Source of the DNA: an uncultured Paracoccaceae bacterium
GTDB lineage: Bacteria; Pseudomonadota; Alphaproteobacteria; Rhodobacterales; Rhodobacteraceae
Assembly (NCBI GenBank): GCA_947499715.1
Contig: CANMPL010000002.1
Coordinates: 1 to 64,000 of the forward strand
DNA length: 64,000 bases
Reading direction: 5' to 3'
The translations under genes and the position numbers were made by a program. The number at the start of each line of letters is the position of its first letter. The stretch's first letter is position 1. Below the pieces are notes generated by a model. That model saw only the letters and a program-made list of their open reading frames with translations. It was not told where the DNA came from and made no database searches. Shown here one piece after another: positions 1-9,800 of the stretch.

Positions 1-510
1 ACGGTTGTGACCGGTCGGGTTGAGCGTGGCGTGATCAACGTTGGCGACGAGATTGAAATCGTGGGGATCAAGGACACGTCCAAGACGACCTGCACAGGCG
101 TTGAAATGTTCCGCAAGCTGCTGGACAGCGGCGAAGCTGGCGACAACATCGGCGCCCTGCTGCGCGGCGTTGACCGTGACGGCGTTGAGCGTGGTCAGAT
201 CCTGTGTAAGCCAGGTTCGGTCAAGCCACACACCAAGTTCGAAGCCGAGGCCTATATCCTCACCAAAGAAGAAGGTGGCCGTCACACGCCATTCTTCGCC
301 AACTACCGCCCACAGTTCTACTTCCGTACAACGGACGTGACCGGCACGGTTGAGCTGCCTTCGGGCACTGAAATGGTGATGCCTGGCGACAACCTGAAGT
401 TCAACGTCGAGCTGATCGCGCCCATCGCGATGGAAGAAGGCCTCCGCTTCGCCATCCGCGAAGGCGGCCGCACTGTTGGCGCTGGCGTCGTTTCCAAAAT
501 CACTGAGTAA
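1..510 (+). CDS. tuf: Elongation factor Tu, C-terminal part (5' end outside window)
   Basis: This GTPase delivers aminoacyl-tRNA to the ribosome. Only the last 169 codons are present; the frame is open from base 1, so the G domain lies upstream of the window. The visible part is domains 2 and 3, with the family hallmarks VTGRVERG near the start, [10 protein letters not shown], the [12 protein letters not shown] segment, and [18 protein letters not shown] followed by PGDN near the end. It stops with TAA and is followed by hairpins. Alphaproteobacteria often carry two near-identical tuf copies; from this window it cannot be said which copy this is. Confidence 0.98.
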   Translation, partial: TVVTGRVERGVINVGDEIEIVGIKDTSKTTCTGVEMFRKLLDSGEAGDNIGALLRGVDRDGVERGQILCKPGSVKPHTKFEAEAYILTKEEGGRHTPFFANYRPQFYFRTTDVTGTVELPSGTEMVMPGDNLKFNVELIAPIAMEEGLRFAIREGGRTVGAGVVSKITE

Positions 511-513
511 CGG

Positions 514-583
514 GGTGCGGGCCTAGCCCGCGCACCGGGTGGGATGCGGCAGTGACTTCGCAGAAGTCATGAGAGCGTCCCAC
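514..583 (+). other. Structured region after tuf: two nested hairpins
   Basis: Just after the tuf stop, GGTGCG/CGCACC with inner GGGC/GCCC can fold (514-536). A second, longer fold follows: an outer 9-bp stem 539-547 with 575-583 (one G-U pair) and an inner 7-bp stem TGACTTC/GAAGTCA (553-559 with 563-569), separated by a small internal loop. There is no U tract here, so it is not a simple terminator. It could be a 3' UTR structure or processing site; that is inference. Confidence 0.4.
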
Positions 584-596
584 TCAGACGAGACAA

Positions 597-629
597 AAGG
601 CCGTCGCAGAAATGCGGCGGCCTTATTTT
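597..629 (+). terminator. Intrinsic terminator after tuf
   Basis: AAGGCCGTCGC pairs with GCGGCGGCCTT (one G-U pair) around an AGAAAT loop and is followed by ATTTTC. It is placed to end tuf transcription before the minus-strand Rieske gene. Confidence 0.75.
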
Positions 630-726
630 CTGCCGGTATGATTTCCGGCCTCTCCATCCAACTTATGGGCAATCTGCACACCACTCTGCCTCGTGACGGA
701 GCGCGCCCCAAAAGGCCTCCGTTGCT

Positions 727-1293
727 TCAAGCCAACGTCAGGACAATCGCGCCGTCAGTATCGAGCGTGTAGGCGGGGATCGAAAGGTATTCGCCTTCGG
801 ACGCTCCAGAGACCCCAAATCCAGACGCGTCGTAAACGGAGCTGTGCCGCGACCGGCGGTCTGTGCAGGCAAAGGGTGCTGCGGGATCACCGGTCAGGCC
901 AATGGCCTTGCCACGGTGGGTGCACACAAGGTCGACGACAAAGTATCGTGCGTCTTGCACCGTTCCTTCCCGGTCATTGGCGGCGCCAAAGGCAGCCTGT
1001 TCATCCGTGCGGTGATGGACCGCAACATATTGGATGTTCCCGGTCGACGCGTAGTTTGGATCTTCTGTGGGTCGTGCGATTACTGTGACCTCGCCGGGTT
1101 GCAGATCTGTGATGTCGACACTTGCCGGACCTGCTGGCAAGTTGATCAGGGTATCGTGCCCAACCGGCGCATCGGTCGGGACATCGCCCCATTCAGCCGT
1201 CAGGTCGGTTTGCGCGTTGAGCAATGCCGGGCAAAGCAGCACGCTGCTGCTTGTCAGTGTTGCGATGACATTTCGGCGGGTCAATTTGTGCAT
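727..1293 (-). CDS. Tat-exported Rieske-type iron-sulfur protein
   Basis: A 188-residue protein, probably periplasmic, carrying a [2Fe-2S] cluster and passing electrons to or from its neighbour cytochrome b561. The N-terminus has a twin-arginine signal (LTRRNVIA, residues 4-11, then a hydrophobic run ending near residue 27). The first cluster box is CTHRG (Cys124, His126). The second box is unusual: Cys143 is separated from His150 (RHSSVYD) by six residues instead of the canonical two. The start at 1293 is preferred over the ATG at 1302, which overlaps the b561 stop, because AAAGGA lies at good spacing only for 1293. The two genes form an operon in the order b561 then Rieske. Substrate unknown. 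Confidence 0.75.
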   Translation of the reverse strand: MHKLTRRNVIATLTSSSVLLCPALLNAQTDLTAEWGDVPTDAPVGHDTLINLPAGPASVDITDLQPGEVTVIARPTEDPNYASTGNIQYVAVHHRTDEQAAFGAANDREGTVQDARYFVVDLVCTHRGKAIGLTGDPAAPFACTDRRSRHSSVYDASGFGVSGASEGEYLSIPAYTLDTDGAIVLTLA

Positions 1294-1298
1294 TGTGG

Positions 1299-1808
1299 TC
1301 ATCCTTTTCTCGACGTGAAGGTGATATTGTGCAGGGCGTTTTCGCGTGGCACGACAAGGTGTTTGAGCGCGCCCGCGACATGAATCGTCATAAGCGTCAA
1401 CAAAACCCATTTGAGCGTATAGTGCAGTTCAAGCAACAATTCGCCCGTGTCAGATCGGGCAAAGGCCAGATCCGCGGGCCAAATCAGGTCGGGGTCCTGA
1501 AAGGCGGATGCAGCGACATATCCGGTTCCCACATAGACCAGCAGCACAGCATAAAGCGCCAGATGCACCAAATGGGCCAAAACGTCTTCAGCCGAGCGCG
1601 CGGTGTCGCTGATTATGCGGCGTTTTACCAGCCGCGTAATGATGCGGATCACAAGAACAACAATCAGCGCCTGTCCCATATACTGATGGGTCAGCATCGC
1701 ACCATTATCCGCAAGCTCATACCGGTAGGCTAGGCCCGTGCCCGCCATGCCAAGGACAAGTCCAAAGGTCAGCCAGTGATTGATGATCACGCTTGGCGCA
1801 TACTTCAT
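1299..1808 (-). CDS. Cytochrome b561-family membrane protein
   Basis: A 169-residue inner-membrane b-type cytochrome. Four hydrophobic helices are visible, with histidines at the expected helix ends: the NHW near residue 10, LTHQYMGQ in helix 2, and LHYTLKW plus TIHVAGA in the last helices, which are the likely haem ligands. A GGAG sits six bases before the ATG. The stop codon overlaps a possible start of the Rieske gene, so the two are translated from one transcript. The pair probably forms a small electron-transfer module between quinone and the periplasm. The locus interrupts the usual tuf-to-rplK neighbourhood. Confidence 0.85.
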   Translation of the reverse strand: MKYAPSVIINHWLTFGLVLGMAGTGLAYRYELADNGAMLTHQYMGQALIVVLVIRIITRLVKRRIISDTARSAEDVLAHLVHLALYAVLLVYVGTGYVAASAFQDPDLIWPADLAFARSDTGELLLELHYTLKWVLLTLMTIHVAGALKHLVVPRENALHNITFTSRKG

Positions 1809-2059
1809 GTTTTTCTCCTTTGCTAAGAATTAGCGCATGGGGCGTAGGGTCAAGGTTGAAGGCTCAAACGATGCAACGTCGTGTTTCGGGTGAAGTGTGA
1901 CGTAAGCCTCTTGCATTTATGGCGGGTCCCGATTAACGCACTGCTTGTCACCAAGGTGACATCCATGTGGGAGGCGCGGCGCACGCGTGCGGCAACCCGG
2001 ACCACACAACGAAAAGCCCTGCGGTCGCGACCAAGGGGCGTTGCAAAAGGAGATGGCCA
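1809..2059 (+). promoter_or_regulatory. Intergenic region and leader of the rplK-rplA operon
   Basis: This stretch separates the divergent b561 gene from rplK and must hold both promoters. A perfect hairpin TGTCACC-AA-GGTGACA lies at 1946-1961, and a palindromic GGTCGCGACC lies closer to the gene. The rplK ribosome binding site AAAAGGAGA is at 2045-2053. No secE, nusG or tRNA-Trp is present, although these usually precede rplK. Confidence 0.5.
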
Positions 2060-2485
2060 ATGGCCAAGAAAGTTATGGGCACGCTCAAACTGCAGGTTCC
2101 TGCAGGTGCGGCAAACCCTTCCCCCCCCGTAGGCCCTGCACTGGGTCAGCGCGGCATCAACATCATGGAATTCTGTAAGGCCTTCAACGCCAAGACAGAA
2201 GCGCTTGAAAAGAACGCACCATGTCCCACCGTGATCACCTATTATCAGGACAAGTCATTTACGATGGAAATCAAGACGCCACCTGCGTCTTATTACATCA
2301 AGAAAGCGGCTAAGCTGAAGTCAGGTTCCAAAGAGCCGGGCAAGTCCGTCGCAGGTTCGATCACAGGTAAGCAGGTGCGTGAAATCGCCGAAGCCAAGAT
2401 GAAAGACCTCAACGCGACGTCCATCGAAGGCGCAATGCTGATCATCGCGGGTTCTGCCCGCTCTATGGGCATCGAGGTAAAGTAA
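2060..2485 (+). CDS. rplK: 50S ribosomal protein L11
   Basis: L11, 141 residues, binds 23S rRNA at the GTPase-associated centre. The N-terminal domain shows [20 protein letters not shown] with [12 protein letters not shown], and the C-terminal rRNA-binding domain includes [18 protein letters not shown]. Length matches the family exactly. Two ATGs lie close together (2053 and 2060) in different frames; the one at 2060 gives MAKKVMG, the conserved start. rplA follows one base after the stop, so the two are cotranscribed. Confidence 0.98.
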   Translation: MAKKVMGTLKLQVPAGAANPSPPVGPALGQRGINIMEFCKAFNAKTEALEKNAPCPTVITYYQDKSFTMEIKTPPASYYIKKAAKLKSGSKEPGKSVAGSITGKQVREIAEAKMKDLNATSIEGAMLIIAGSARSMGIEVK

Positions 2486-2486
2486 A

Positions 2487-3185
2487 ATGGCAAAACTTGG
2501 TAAGCGTACAACCGCAGCTCGGGCCGCATTTGCTGGCAAAGACAACGTCTCTGTTTCCGAGGCGGTCAGCCTTGTGAAGGACAACGCCAAGGCGAAGTTC
2601 GACGAGACCATCGAAATCAGCCTTGTGCTGGGTGTTGACCCACGCCACGCCGACCAGATGGTCCGTGGCACTGTGTCCCTGCCCAATGGCACTGGTAAGA
2701 CTGTCCGCGTGGCTGTCTTTGCCCGTGGCGAAAAAGCAGACGAGGCGAAAGCCGCCGGTGCCGACATCGTCGGTGCAGAGGATCTGATGGAAACCGTGCA
2801 AGGCGGCACCATCGAATTTGATCGTTGCATCGCGACGCCCGACATGATGGGTGTTGTTGGTCGTTTGGGTAAGGTCCTTGGTCCACGCAACCTGATGCCA
2901 AACCCACGGGTTGGCACGGTCACGATGGACGTGGCCCAGGCCGTGGCTGACGCCAAGGGCGGTCAGGTGCAGTTCAAAGCCGAAAAAGCAGGCGTTGTGC
3001 ATGCTGGTATCGGCAAGGCGTCCTTCTCTGCTGCGCAGATCGAAGAGAATGTGAAAGCCTTTGTTGATGCTGTGCAAAAGGCCCGTCCAACCGGCGCCAA
3101 AGGCACATACATGCAAAAGATCTCTTTGACCTCGACAATGGGTCCTGGCGTGTCCTTGGACATCGCTAACGCCACTGGCAACTAA
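2487..3185 (+). CDS. rplA: 50S ribosomal protein L1
   Basis: L1, 232 residues, forms the mobile L1 stalk and in many bacteria represses its own operon by binding the mRNA. Family signatures seen are [15 protein letters not shown] at the start, the [20 protein letters not shown] segment, and [18 protein letters not shown] in the middle. It starts one base after rplK. A GC-rich hairpin follows immediately, so the operon is just rplK-rplA here, detached from rplJ-rplL by a convergent signalling gene. Confidence 0.98.
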   Translation: MAKLGKRTTAARAAFAGKDNVSVSEAVSLVKDNAKAKFDETIEISLVLGVDPRHADQMVRGTVSLPNGTGKTVRVAVFARGEKADEAKAAGADIVGAEDLMETVQGGTIEFDRCIATPDMMGVVGRLGKVLGPRNLMPNPRVGTVTMDVAQAVADAKGGQVQFKAEKAGVVHAGIGKASFSAAQIEENVKAFVDAVQKARPTGAKGTYMQKISLTSTMGPGVSLDIANATGN

Positions 3186-3203
3186 GCCAACTTGAAAGAA
3201 TTG

Positions 3204-3225
3204 GGCGGGCCGCGTCAGGCCCGCC
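3204..3225. terminator. GC hairpin shared by rplA and the convergent GGDEF/EAL gene
   Basis: A perfect 8-bp stem GGCGGGCC/GGCCCGCC with loop GCGTCA. It lacks a good U tract. It contains the stop codon region (3215-3217) of the convergent minus-strand gene, so one structure may end transcription from both sides. Confidence 0.55.
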
Positions 3226-4990
3226 TCTGCGACATCTGGGATGACGCAAAGGTACCCCCTGTCCCGTTTGCGCGCGAGGACATAAATTTGACCAGTGCCG
3301 CCTCTGGCATGGGACGCGCCACAACATATCCCTGGATGTGATGGCAGCCCAAATCGCGCAGTGCCTGAAGATCCTGTTCATCCTCCACACCTTCGGCAAT
3401 CGTATCGATCCCCAGCGACCGGGTCATATCCAGAATGGCCTGAATCATTGCGCGTTTTGAGGGATCTTTCAGGATCGCCTGCACCAGCGCTTTGTCGATC
3501 TTGATGCGGTCGGGCCAAATACTAAGCAGGCTGGCGATGGATGCTCGGGCGCTGCCAAAATCATCAATCTCAAGCCGCACACCGGCGGCGCGCAGTTTTT
3601 CCAGAACCGCGGCGCGGGGGTCATCGGGGCTGTTGGGATCAAAATAGATGGTTTCCAACAGTTCCAGCGACAGGCGCACCCGCTTGTCGGTCCAAAGCCG
3701 TTCGATGTCAGTGATCAGACGCGGTTCGATCAGGCGGCTTTCGCTGATGTTGACCGACACCGCCCCAATCGGAAGCCCGCCATCGGCCAGCCTGCCTGCG
3801 GCGGCAAGGGCCGTTTCCATCATCAGGCCATCAATATCGGCGGTCAGGCCGAGTTCCGCAGCGATATCGAGGAACCGGTTGGGGGTCAGCAGGCCGTGAA
3901 CCGGGTGTTGCCAGCGGGCCAAAGCCTCTGCCCCGATAATCGTGTCGGTTTGCAGATCGATTTGCGGCTGAAAGAACGGGATAGATTCGCGCCGCTCAAT
4001 TGCATTGCGGATGTCGGCGGCAAGGCTGCGTTTCTCTTCGATCCGTGACAGAAGCTTGGGTGTGACCCTGTGCAATGTGCCGCGACCCCGACGTTTGGAT
4101 TCGTACAAAGCCACATCAGCGTTGGCGATCAGTTCCTGCGCTGAAACATGCGGTGGCCGCGAAACCGCAAGACCGATGCTCGCGCCAAGCTGGCAATGGC
4201 GATTTTCGATTGTAAGTGGCTCTGACAACGCGGCGATCAGGTTTTCACCTAACCGGCTGGCGCGTTCAAACCGGTCCTGACCGGTCAGAACGACGGTGAA
4301 TTCATCACCCCCAACCCTGTAGGTCCTGCCATGATCGACAATAACAGCCGCCATCCGCTTGGCCGTTTCGACCAGCACAAGGTCACCCACCAGATGCCCC
4401 ATCATATCGTTGATCATCTTGAAGAAATCGAGGTCGACATGCATCAACACAACCGGATCGGTTTGGTTTTCCAGTGCGGTGGCGATATCGCTTTCAAAGG
4501 CGCGGCGGTTCAAAAGATCGGTGAGCGGGTCGCTAGAGGCAATGCGTTCGATCGCGCGTCGGGCCTCCAATAGTTCGCGATTTCGTTCGGACAGCGCCTT
4601 GTTCGACGCCTCTAGCAGTTCCATCGATTCCTTTTCGGGCGTCACGTCATGACCGACGCCACGATATCCCTGAAACACGCCGTCTTCGTCAAAAACCGGT
4701 TCTCCCGAGATGCGGATCCACAAATCACCTTCAACAAGATTGCGCTGCATCTTGTATTCAAAGTTGCGAAAGGGCCGGTGGTTCACAAGGTCATCAAGAT
4801 GCGCCTGCCATTCAGGTTCACGTGCGCGGTCGGGGCTGATTTCCAACCGGGTTTGACCGATCAGATCTGCCATCCGAACGCCGGTGACTTCTTCCATCTT
4901 GTTGGAAAAATAGGTGAAACGCTGGTCCCCATCCGTTTCCCAGAACCAATCTGACGCAATGCTGGCAAAGTCTTCGAGGTTGCGGATCAC
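3215..4990 (-). CDS. PAS-GGDEF-EAL cyclic-di-GMP signalling protein
   Basis: A 591-residue cytoplasmic protein without membrane segments. A PAS sensor (about residues 5-115) is followed by a short coiled helix, a diguanylate cyclase domain (about 150-310) with intact GGDEF at 227-231, and a phosphodiesterase domain (about 325-575) with intact EAL at 355-357 plus DDFGSARAS and AEGVED. No RxxD inhibitory site precedes GGDEF. Both activities look catalytically possible, so net direction cannot be told. The start is GTG at 4990 with AAGGG seven bases upstream and a stop just before it. It is inserted between rplA and rplJ, which are normally contiguous. Confidence 0.92.
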   Translation of the reverse strand: MIRNLEDFASIASDWFWETDGDQRFTYFSNKMEEVTGVRMADLIGQTRLEISPDRAREPEWQAHLDDLVNHRPFRNFEYKMQRNLVEGDLWIRISGEPVFDEDGVFQGYRGVGHDVTPEKESMELLEASNKALSERNRELLEARRAIERIASSDPLTDLLNRRAFESDIATALENQTDPVVLMHVDLDFFKMINDMMGHLVGDLVLVETAKRMAAVIVDHGRTYRVGGDEFTVVLTGQDRFERASRLGENLIAALSEPLTIENRHCQLGASIGLAVSRPPHVSAQELIANADVALYESKRRGRGTLHRVTPKLLSRIEEKRSLAADIRNAIERRESIPFFQPQIDLQTDTIIGAEALARWQHPVHGLLTPNRFLDIAAELGLTADIDGLMMETALAAAGRLADGGLPIGAVSVNISESRLIEPRLITDIERLWTDKRVRLSLELLETIYFDPNSPDDPRAAVLEKLRAAGVRLEIDDFGSARASIASLLSIWPDRIKIDKALVQAILKDPSKRAMIQAILDMTRSLGIDTIAEGVEDEQDLQALRDLGCHHIQGYVVARPMPEAALVKFMSSRANGTGGTFASSQMSQRRA

Positions 4991-5380
4991 GATCTTGCCC
5001 TTATTGGCGAACCTCTCCGATACCCGACGAAAATTAAGCTTTGATTAAGGCGTTTGGCATCTCAAGCGGTAAAATGAGCGTGCGATGCTAGGGTTTCCAC
5101 CCTTGGCAAGCAAGCCTTTAGCCAGTAATGCCCTTCCACGGACATCTGCGTTGATTCGTAGATGTCCACTTTCGTCCGAGACGGTGGGTTGGTCAGCATG
5201 ACCGTTAATTCCTGCCTGAGATGGGAATGACCAGATAAACCACTCAGGGTTCTCCTGATCGGTTTCCTCCGGCTCACCCCCGTACATCGCGGACTTCGAC
5301 GGCCAAGCAGGTCCAAAACCTGCGCGGCCAAATTGAGCCGGGTCAGGCACTTTGCTTGGCCCATAACTTGGAGTGAAACT
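4991..5380 (+). promoter_or_regulatory. Leader region of rplJ-rplL (probable L10 autoregulation site)
   Basis: Three hundred ninety bases without a convincing gene between the divergent GGDEF/EAL gene and rplJ. Two clear RNA folds are present: GGACATCT/AGATGTCC (5140-5147 with 5160-5167) and a compound stem GGCC-aa-GCAGGT/ACCTGC-gc-GGCC (5301-5328). In many bacteria L10-(L12)4 binds such a leader to repress translation; that role is inferred from position and structure only. The rplJ Shine-Dalgarno TTGGAG is at 5368-5373. Confidence 0.5.
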
Positions 5381-5893
5381 GTGGATAGAGCCCAGAAAGA
5401 GAAACTGGTCGACGAGCTCGGCCAAATCTTTGAAAGCTCTGGCGTCGTAGTGGTTGCCCACTACGAAGGCATGACAGTTGCTGAAATGCAGGACCTGCGC
5501 GCGCAAATGCGTGAAGCTGGTGGGTCCGTGCGCGTTGCCAAGAACAAGCTCGCCAAGATCGCCCTTGCTGGTAAGCCGTGTGAAAGCATCACGGAATACC
5601 TCGAAGGGATGACCGTTCTCGCCTATTCCGAAGACCCCGTGGCAGCAGCCAAGGTCGTGGATAAGTACGCCAAGGACAACGACAAGCTTGTCGTCCTGGG
5701 TGGTGCAATGGGTGAAACGGCACTGGATCCTGCTGGTGTGAAATCGGTTGCCGGTATGCCAAGCCGCGAGGAGCTTATTGCCTCCATCGTGGGTTGCATC
5801 GCTGCACCTGCTTCGAACATCGCCGGGGCCATTGGCGCGCCTGCTTCGAACATCGCGAGCATTCTTTCGACCATCGAAGAGAAAGCTGCATAA
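5381..5893 (+). CDS. rplJ: 50S ribosomal protein L10
   Basis: L10, 170 residues, anchors L7/L12 dimers to the ribosome. The start is GTG at 5381, giving [14 protein letters not shown], the usual roseobacter N-terminus, with GGAG eight bases upstream; starts further upstream would run into the structured leader. The rRNA-binding core [12 protein letters not shown] and [11 protein letters not shown] are visible, and the C-terminal L12-binding helix contains a repeated APASNIAG(A/S)I segment. rplL follows 66 bases later in the same operon. Confidence 0.97.
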   Translation: MDRAQKEKLVDELGQIFESSGVVVVAHYEGMTVAEMQDLRAQMREAGGSVRVAKNKLAKIALAGKPCESITEYLEGMTVLAYSEDPVAAAKVVDKYAKDNDKLVVLGGAMGETALDPAGVKSVAGMPSREELIASIVGCIAAPASNIAGAIGAPASNIASILSTIEEKAA

Positions 5894-5959
5894 AGCACCT
5901 GAATTGACTGGGGGCGAAAGCCTCACGTTGGAACACACTATTTAGAAATGGAAAAGCAA

Positions 5960-6334
5960 ATGGCTGATCTGAAGAAACTTGCTGAAGAGATCGTTGGTCT
6001 GACCCTTCTCGAAGCACAAGAACTGAAAACCATCCTCAAGGACGAGTATGGCATCGAGCCCGCAGCTGGCGGCGCAGTGATGATGGCTGGTCCTGCTGGC
6101 GACGCTGGTGGCGCTGCTGAGGAAAAGACTGAGTTTGACGTTGTCCTGAAGAACGCAGGCGCATCAAAAATCAACGTGATCAAAGAAGTTCGCGGCATCA
6201 CCGGTCTTGGCCTGAAAGAAGCCAAAGATCTGGTCGAAGCTGGCGGCAAGATCAAAGAAGGCGTCGACAAGGCAGAAGCCGAAGACGTCAAAGCCAAGCT
6301 GGAAGCAGCTGGCGCCGAGGTCGAACTGGCCTAA
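5960..6334 (+). CDS. rplL: 50S ribosomal protein L7/L12
   Basis: L7/L12, 124 residues, recruits translation factors to the stalk. The N-terminal dimerisation helix ([14 protein letters not shown]) is followed by an Ala/Gly-rich hinge and the conserved C-terminal domain ([21 protein letters not shown], then [12 protein letters not shown]). The start at 5960 is chosen over the in-frame ATG at 5948 because MADLKK is the family start and GGAAAAG is well spaced before it. A strong terminator lies directly downstream. Confidence 0.98.
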   Translation: MADLKKLAEEIVGLTLLEAQELKTILKDEYGIEPAAGGAVMMAGPAGDAGGAAEEKTEFDVVLKNAGASKINVIKEVRGITGLGLKEAKDLVEAGGKIKEGVDKAEAEDVKAKLEAAGAEVELA

Positions 6335-6340
6335 TTCGAG

Positions 6341-6372
6341 TGTCCGGCGCGGATCATCCGCGCCGGACATTT
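6341..6372 (+). terminator. Strong terminator after rplL
   Basis: A perfect 13-bp inverted repeat TGTCCGGCGCGGA / TCCGCGCCGGACA with a three-base TCA loop, followed by TTTC. It separates rplJ-rplL from rpoB-rpoC, although attenuation rather than full termination is common at this site in other bacteria. Confidence 0.85.
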
Positions 6373-6385
6373 CAAGAGCCGCGCT

Positions 6386-6592
6386 ATGACCCGAAGGCTA
6401 CTTTGCTTGGTTGTGTAGGTCGGCGGTTATGAATGCTCCTCCAAACATGCAATATATTCGATCGAACGCAGTGACTTCACCGTAGTGATCACCGAATATG
6501 CAAAGGATCCTTCGCGGTTGGATGCCCTTTGGCGTTACGCGTCAGATCAAGTTTTGGGCGCGATACGCGGGACCGAACGTAACAAAGTTTAA
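6386..6592 (+). pseudogene. Possible amber-interrupted small reading frame before rpoB
   Basis: In one frame, MTRRLLCLVV is followed by a TAG (6416-6418) and then 57 further codons with protein-like composition (VGGYECSSKHAIYSIERS, later DPSRLDALWRYASDQVLG) ending in TAA at 6590-6592. The part after the TAG has no standard start. It may be a decayed gene or chance. The rest of the 6370-6863 gap shows no other gene; it must carry the rpoB promoter, and TTGACA occurs at 6736-6741 without a clear partner. Confidence 0.2.
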
Positions 6593-6863
6593 AATGACAA
6601 GCGCAGGTTAGGTTCTAGCCCTTGAACTTTTGGTGAATCCCGACTAAATGGGCGTTTCGTCCAGCAAGCGTGGCCCCGCAAAAACCAGAAAAACCCTTAA
6701 AAACTTGTCTTTCAAAGCGCCGATTCGCGCGTTTTGACAGGTAAGTTGCTCGTTTCGAGAGAGATGTTTGGGCGCATCTCAGGAATGGAAACGACACTAC
6801 CGCAATTGGACGCGCTTTTGGTTCCCAGCCAGATGCGCGTTCTGACATTATGGAGACATAGCT

Positions 6864-9800
6864 TTGGCTCAATCGTTCCTCGGTCAGAAGCGCCTGCGTA
6901 AATACTACGGCAAAATCCGCGAAGTTCTTGAAATGCCGAACCTTATTGAGGTTCAAAAATCGTCATATGACTTGTTCCTGCGCTCTGGCGACAGTGACAC
7001 GCCACTTGACGGCGAAGGCATCAAGGGCGTCTTTCAGTCGGTCTTTCCGATCAAAGACTTCAATGAAACCGCCGTGCTTGAATTCGTCAAGTACGAGCTG
7101 GAAAAGCCAAAGTACGACGTAGAAGAATGCCAGCAGCGCGACATGACCTACAGCGCCCCGCTGAAGGTGACCCTGCGCCTGATCGTATTTGATGTCGACG
7201 AAGATACCGGTGCCAAGTCGGTCAAGGACATCAAGGAACAAGACGTATTCATGGGCGATATGCCCCTGATGACGCCAAACGGCACGTTCATCGTGAACGG
7301 CACAGAGCGCGTGATCGTGTCCCAGATGCACCGCTCGCCCGGCGTGTTCTTTGACCACGACAAAGGTAAGACCCATTCTTCTGGTAAGCTCCTCTTTGCT
7401 TGCCGGATTATTCCTTATCGCGGCTCATGGCTCGACTTTGAATTCGACGCCAAGGATCTGGTGTTCTGCCGGATCGACCGTCGTCGTAAGCTGCCTGTGA
7501 CAACTCTGCTTTATGCGCTGGGTCTGGACCAGGAAGGCATCATGGATGCCTATTATGACACCGTCGACTATACGCTCGATAAGAAGGGCAAAGCCTGGAC
7601 CACAAAGTTCTTCCCAGAGCGCGTGCGCGGCACCCGCCCTGCGATGGATCTTGTCGATGCCAAGACAGGCGAAGTGATCGCCAAAGCGGGCGAAAAGGTC
7701 ACCCCGCGTTCGGTCAAGAAACTGATCGACGAAGGCAAGGTCACCGATCTGTTGGTCGACTATAACGCCATCGTTGGCAAGTTCGCGGCCCGCGACATCA
7801 TCAACGAAGAAAACGGCGCGATCTATGTCGAAGCCGGTGATGAGCTGACGCTGGAGATGGACAAGGACGGCGAAGTCATCGGCGGTACGCTGAAGGAACT
7901 CGTCGACGCGGGCATCAAGACGATCCCCGTGCTGGACATCGATAACGTCAACGTCGGCGCCTACATGCGCAACACCATGGCGTCGGACAAGAACATGAAC
8001 CGCGAAACCGCGCTCATGGATATCTACCGCGTGATGCGCCCCGGTGAGCCACCGACCGTTGATGCGGCCTCTGCCCTGTTTGACACGCTGTTCTTTGATT
8101 CAGAGCGTTATGACCTCTCGGCTGTTGGCCGGGTGAAGATGAACATGCGTCTGGATCTGGATGCCGAAGACACCATGCGCACCCTGCGCAAGGAAGATAT
8201 CGTTTCCTGCATCAAGGCGCTGGTTGAACTGCGCGATGGCAAGGGCGATGTGGACGACATCGACCACCTTGGTAACCGTCGTGTCCGTTCCGTTGGCGAG
8301 CTGATGGAAAACCAGTATCGCGTTGGTCTGCTGCGCATGGAGCGCGCGATCAAAGAGCGTATGTCCAGCGTTGAAATCGACACTGTGATGCCGCAAGACC
8401 TGATCAACGCCAAGCCAGCGGCTGCTGCGGTGCGCGAATTCTTCGGCTCTAGCCAGCTGTCGCAGTTCATGGACCAAACCAACCCGCTGTCAGAAGTGAC
8501 GCACAAGCGTCGTCTGTCGGCCCTTGGGCCTGGCGGTTTGACCCGCGAACGTGCCGGTTTTGAGGTGCGCGACGTGCACCCGACCCACTACGGTCGCATG
8601 TGCCCGATTGAGACACCGGAAGGTCCGAACATTGGTCTGATCAACTCTCTGGCCACCTTCGCCCGCGTGAACAAATACGGCTTTATCGAAACACCGTATC
8701 GTAAGGTTGTTGACGGTAAGGTGACAGACGACGTCCAGTATATGTCCGCGACCGAAGAAATGCGTCACACCGTGGCGCAGGCCAACGCGAACATGAACGA
8801 TGACGGTTCTTTCAAGAACGATCTCGTGTCCACCCGGATGAACGGTGACTACACGCTTGCACAGCGTGAAACTGTCGATCTGATCGACGTCTCGCCCAAA
8901 CAGCTGGTCTCTGTCGCCGCTTCGCTGATCCCGTTCCTTGAGAACGACGACGCCAACCGCGCGCTCATGGGGTCCAACATGCAACGTCAGGCCGTGCCGC
9001 TTCTGCAGGCCGAGGCACCGCTTGTCGGCACCGGCATCGAAGAGGTTGTCGCCCGCGATTCAGGTGCGGCGATCATGGCGAAACGTGCCGGTATCATCGA
9101 CCAGGTCGATGCGTCGCGTATCGTTGTGCGCGCTACCGCAGATCTTGAGGTCGGCGACCCCGGCGTTGACATCTACCGTATGCGCAAGTTCCAGCGGTCT
9201 AACCAGAACACCTGCATCAACCAGCGTCCGCTGGTGAAGGTGGGTGACACCGTCCAAAAGGGTGAGGTCATCGCAGATGGTCCCTCCACCGATATGGGCG
9301 AACTGGCACTGGGCAAGAACGTGGTCGTCGCGTTCATGCCGTGGAATGGCTACAACTACGAAGACTCCATCCTGATCTCCGAGCGTATCGTGCGCGACGA
9401 CGTCTTCACCTCGATCCACATCGAGGAATTTGAAGTCGCCGCCCGTGACACCAAGCTTGGGCCAGAAGAAATCACCCGCGACATCCCCAACGTCGGCGAG
9501 GAAGCCCTGCGCAACCTCGACGAGGCTGGCATCGTCTATATCGGTGCCGAAGTTGGCCCTGCGGACATTCTGGTTGGTAAGATCACACCAAAAGGCGAAA
9601 GCCCGATGACGCCGGAAGAAAAGCTTCTGCGCGCCATCTTTGGTGAAAAAGCATCCGACGTGCGTGACACATCCCTGCGCCTGCCGCCGGGTGACTTTGG
9701 CACAATCGTAGAGGTGCGGGTCTTTAACCGTCACGGCGTCGAAAAAGACGAACGTGCGCTGCAGATCGAGCGGGAAGAGGTCGAACGCCTTGCCCGTGAC

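Noticed and set aside
2463-3116. Long minus-strand frames across rplA, rpoB and rpoC (for example 9060-10466 and 13404-15242)
   Set aside because: High-GC shadows of strongly conserved genes; His/Arg/Val-rich composition and no family signatures.
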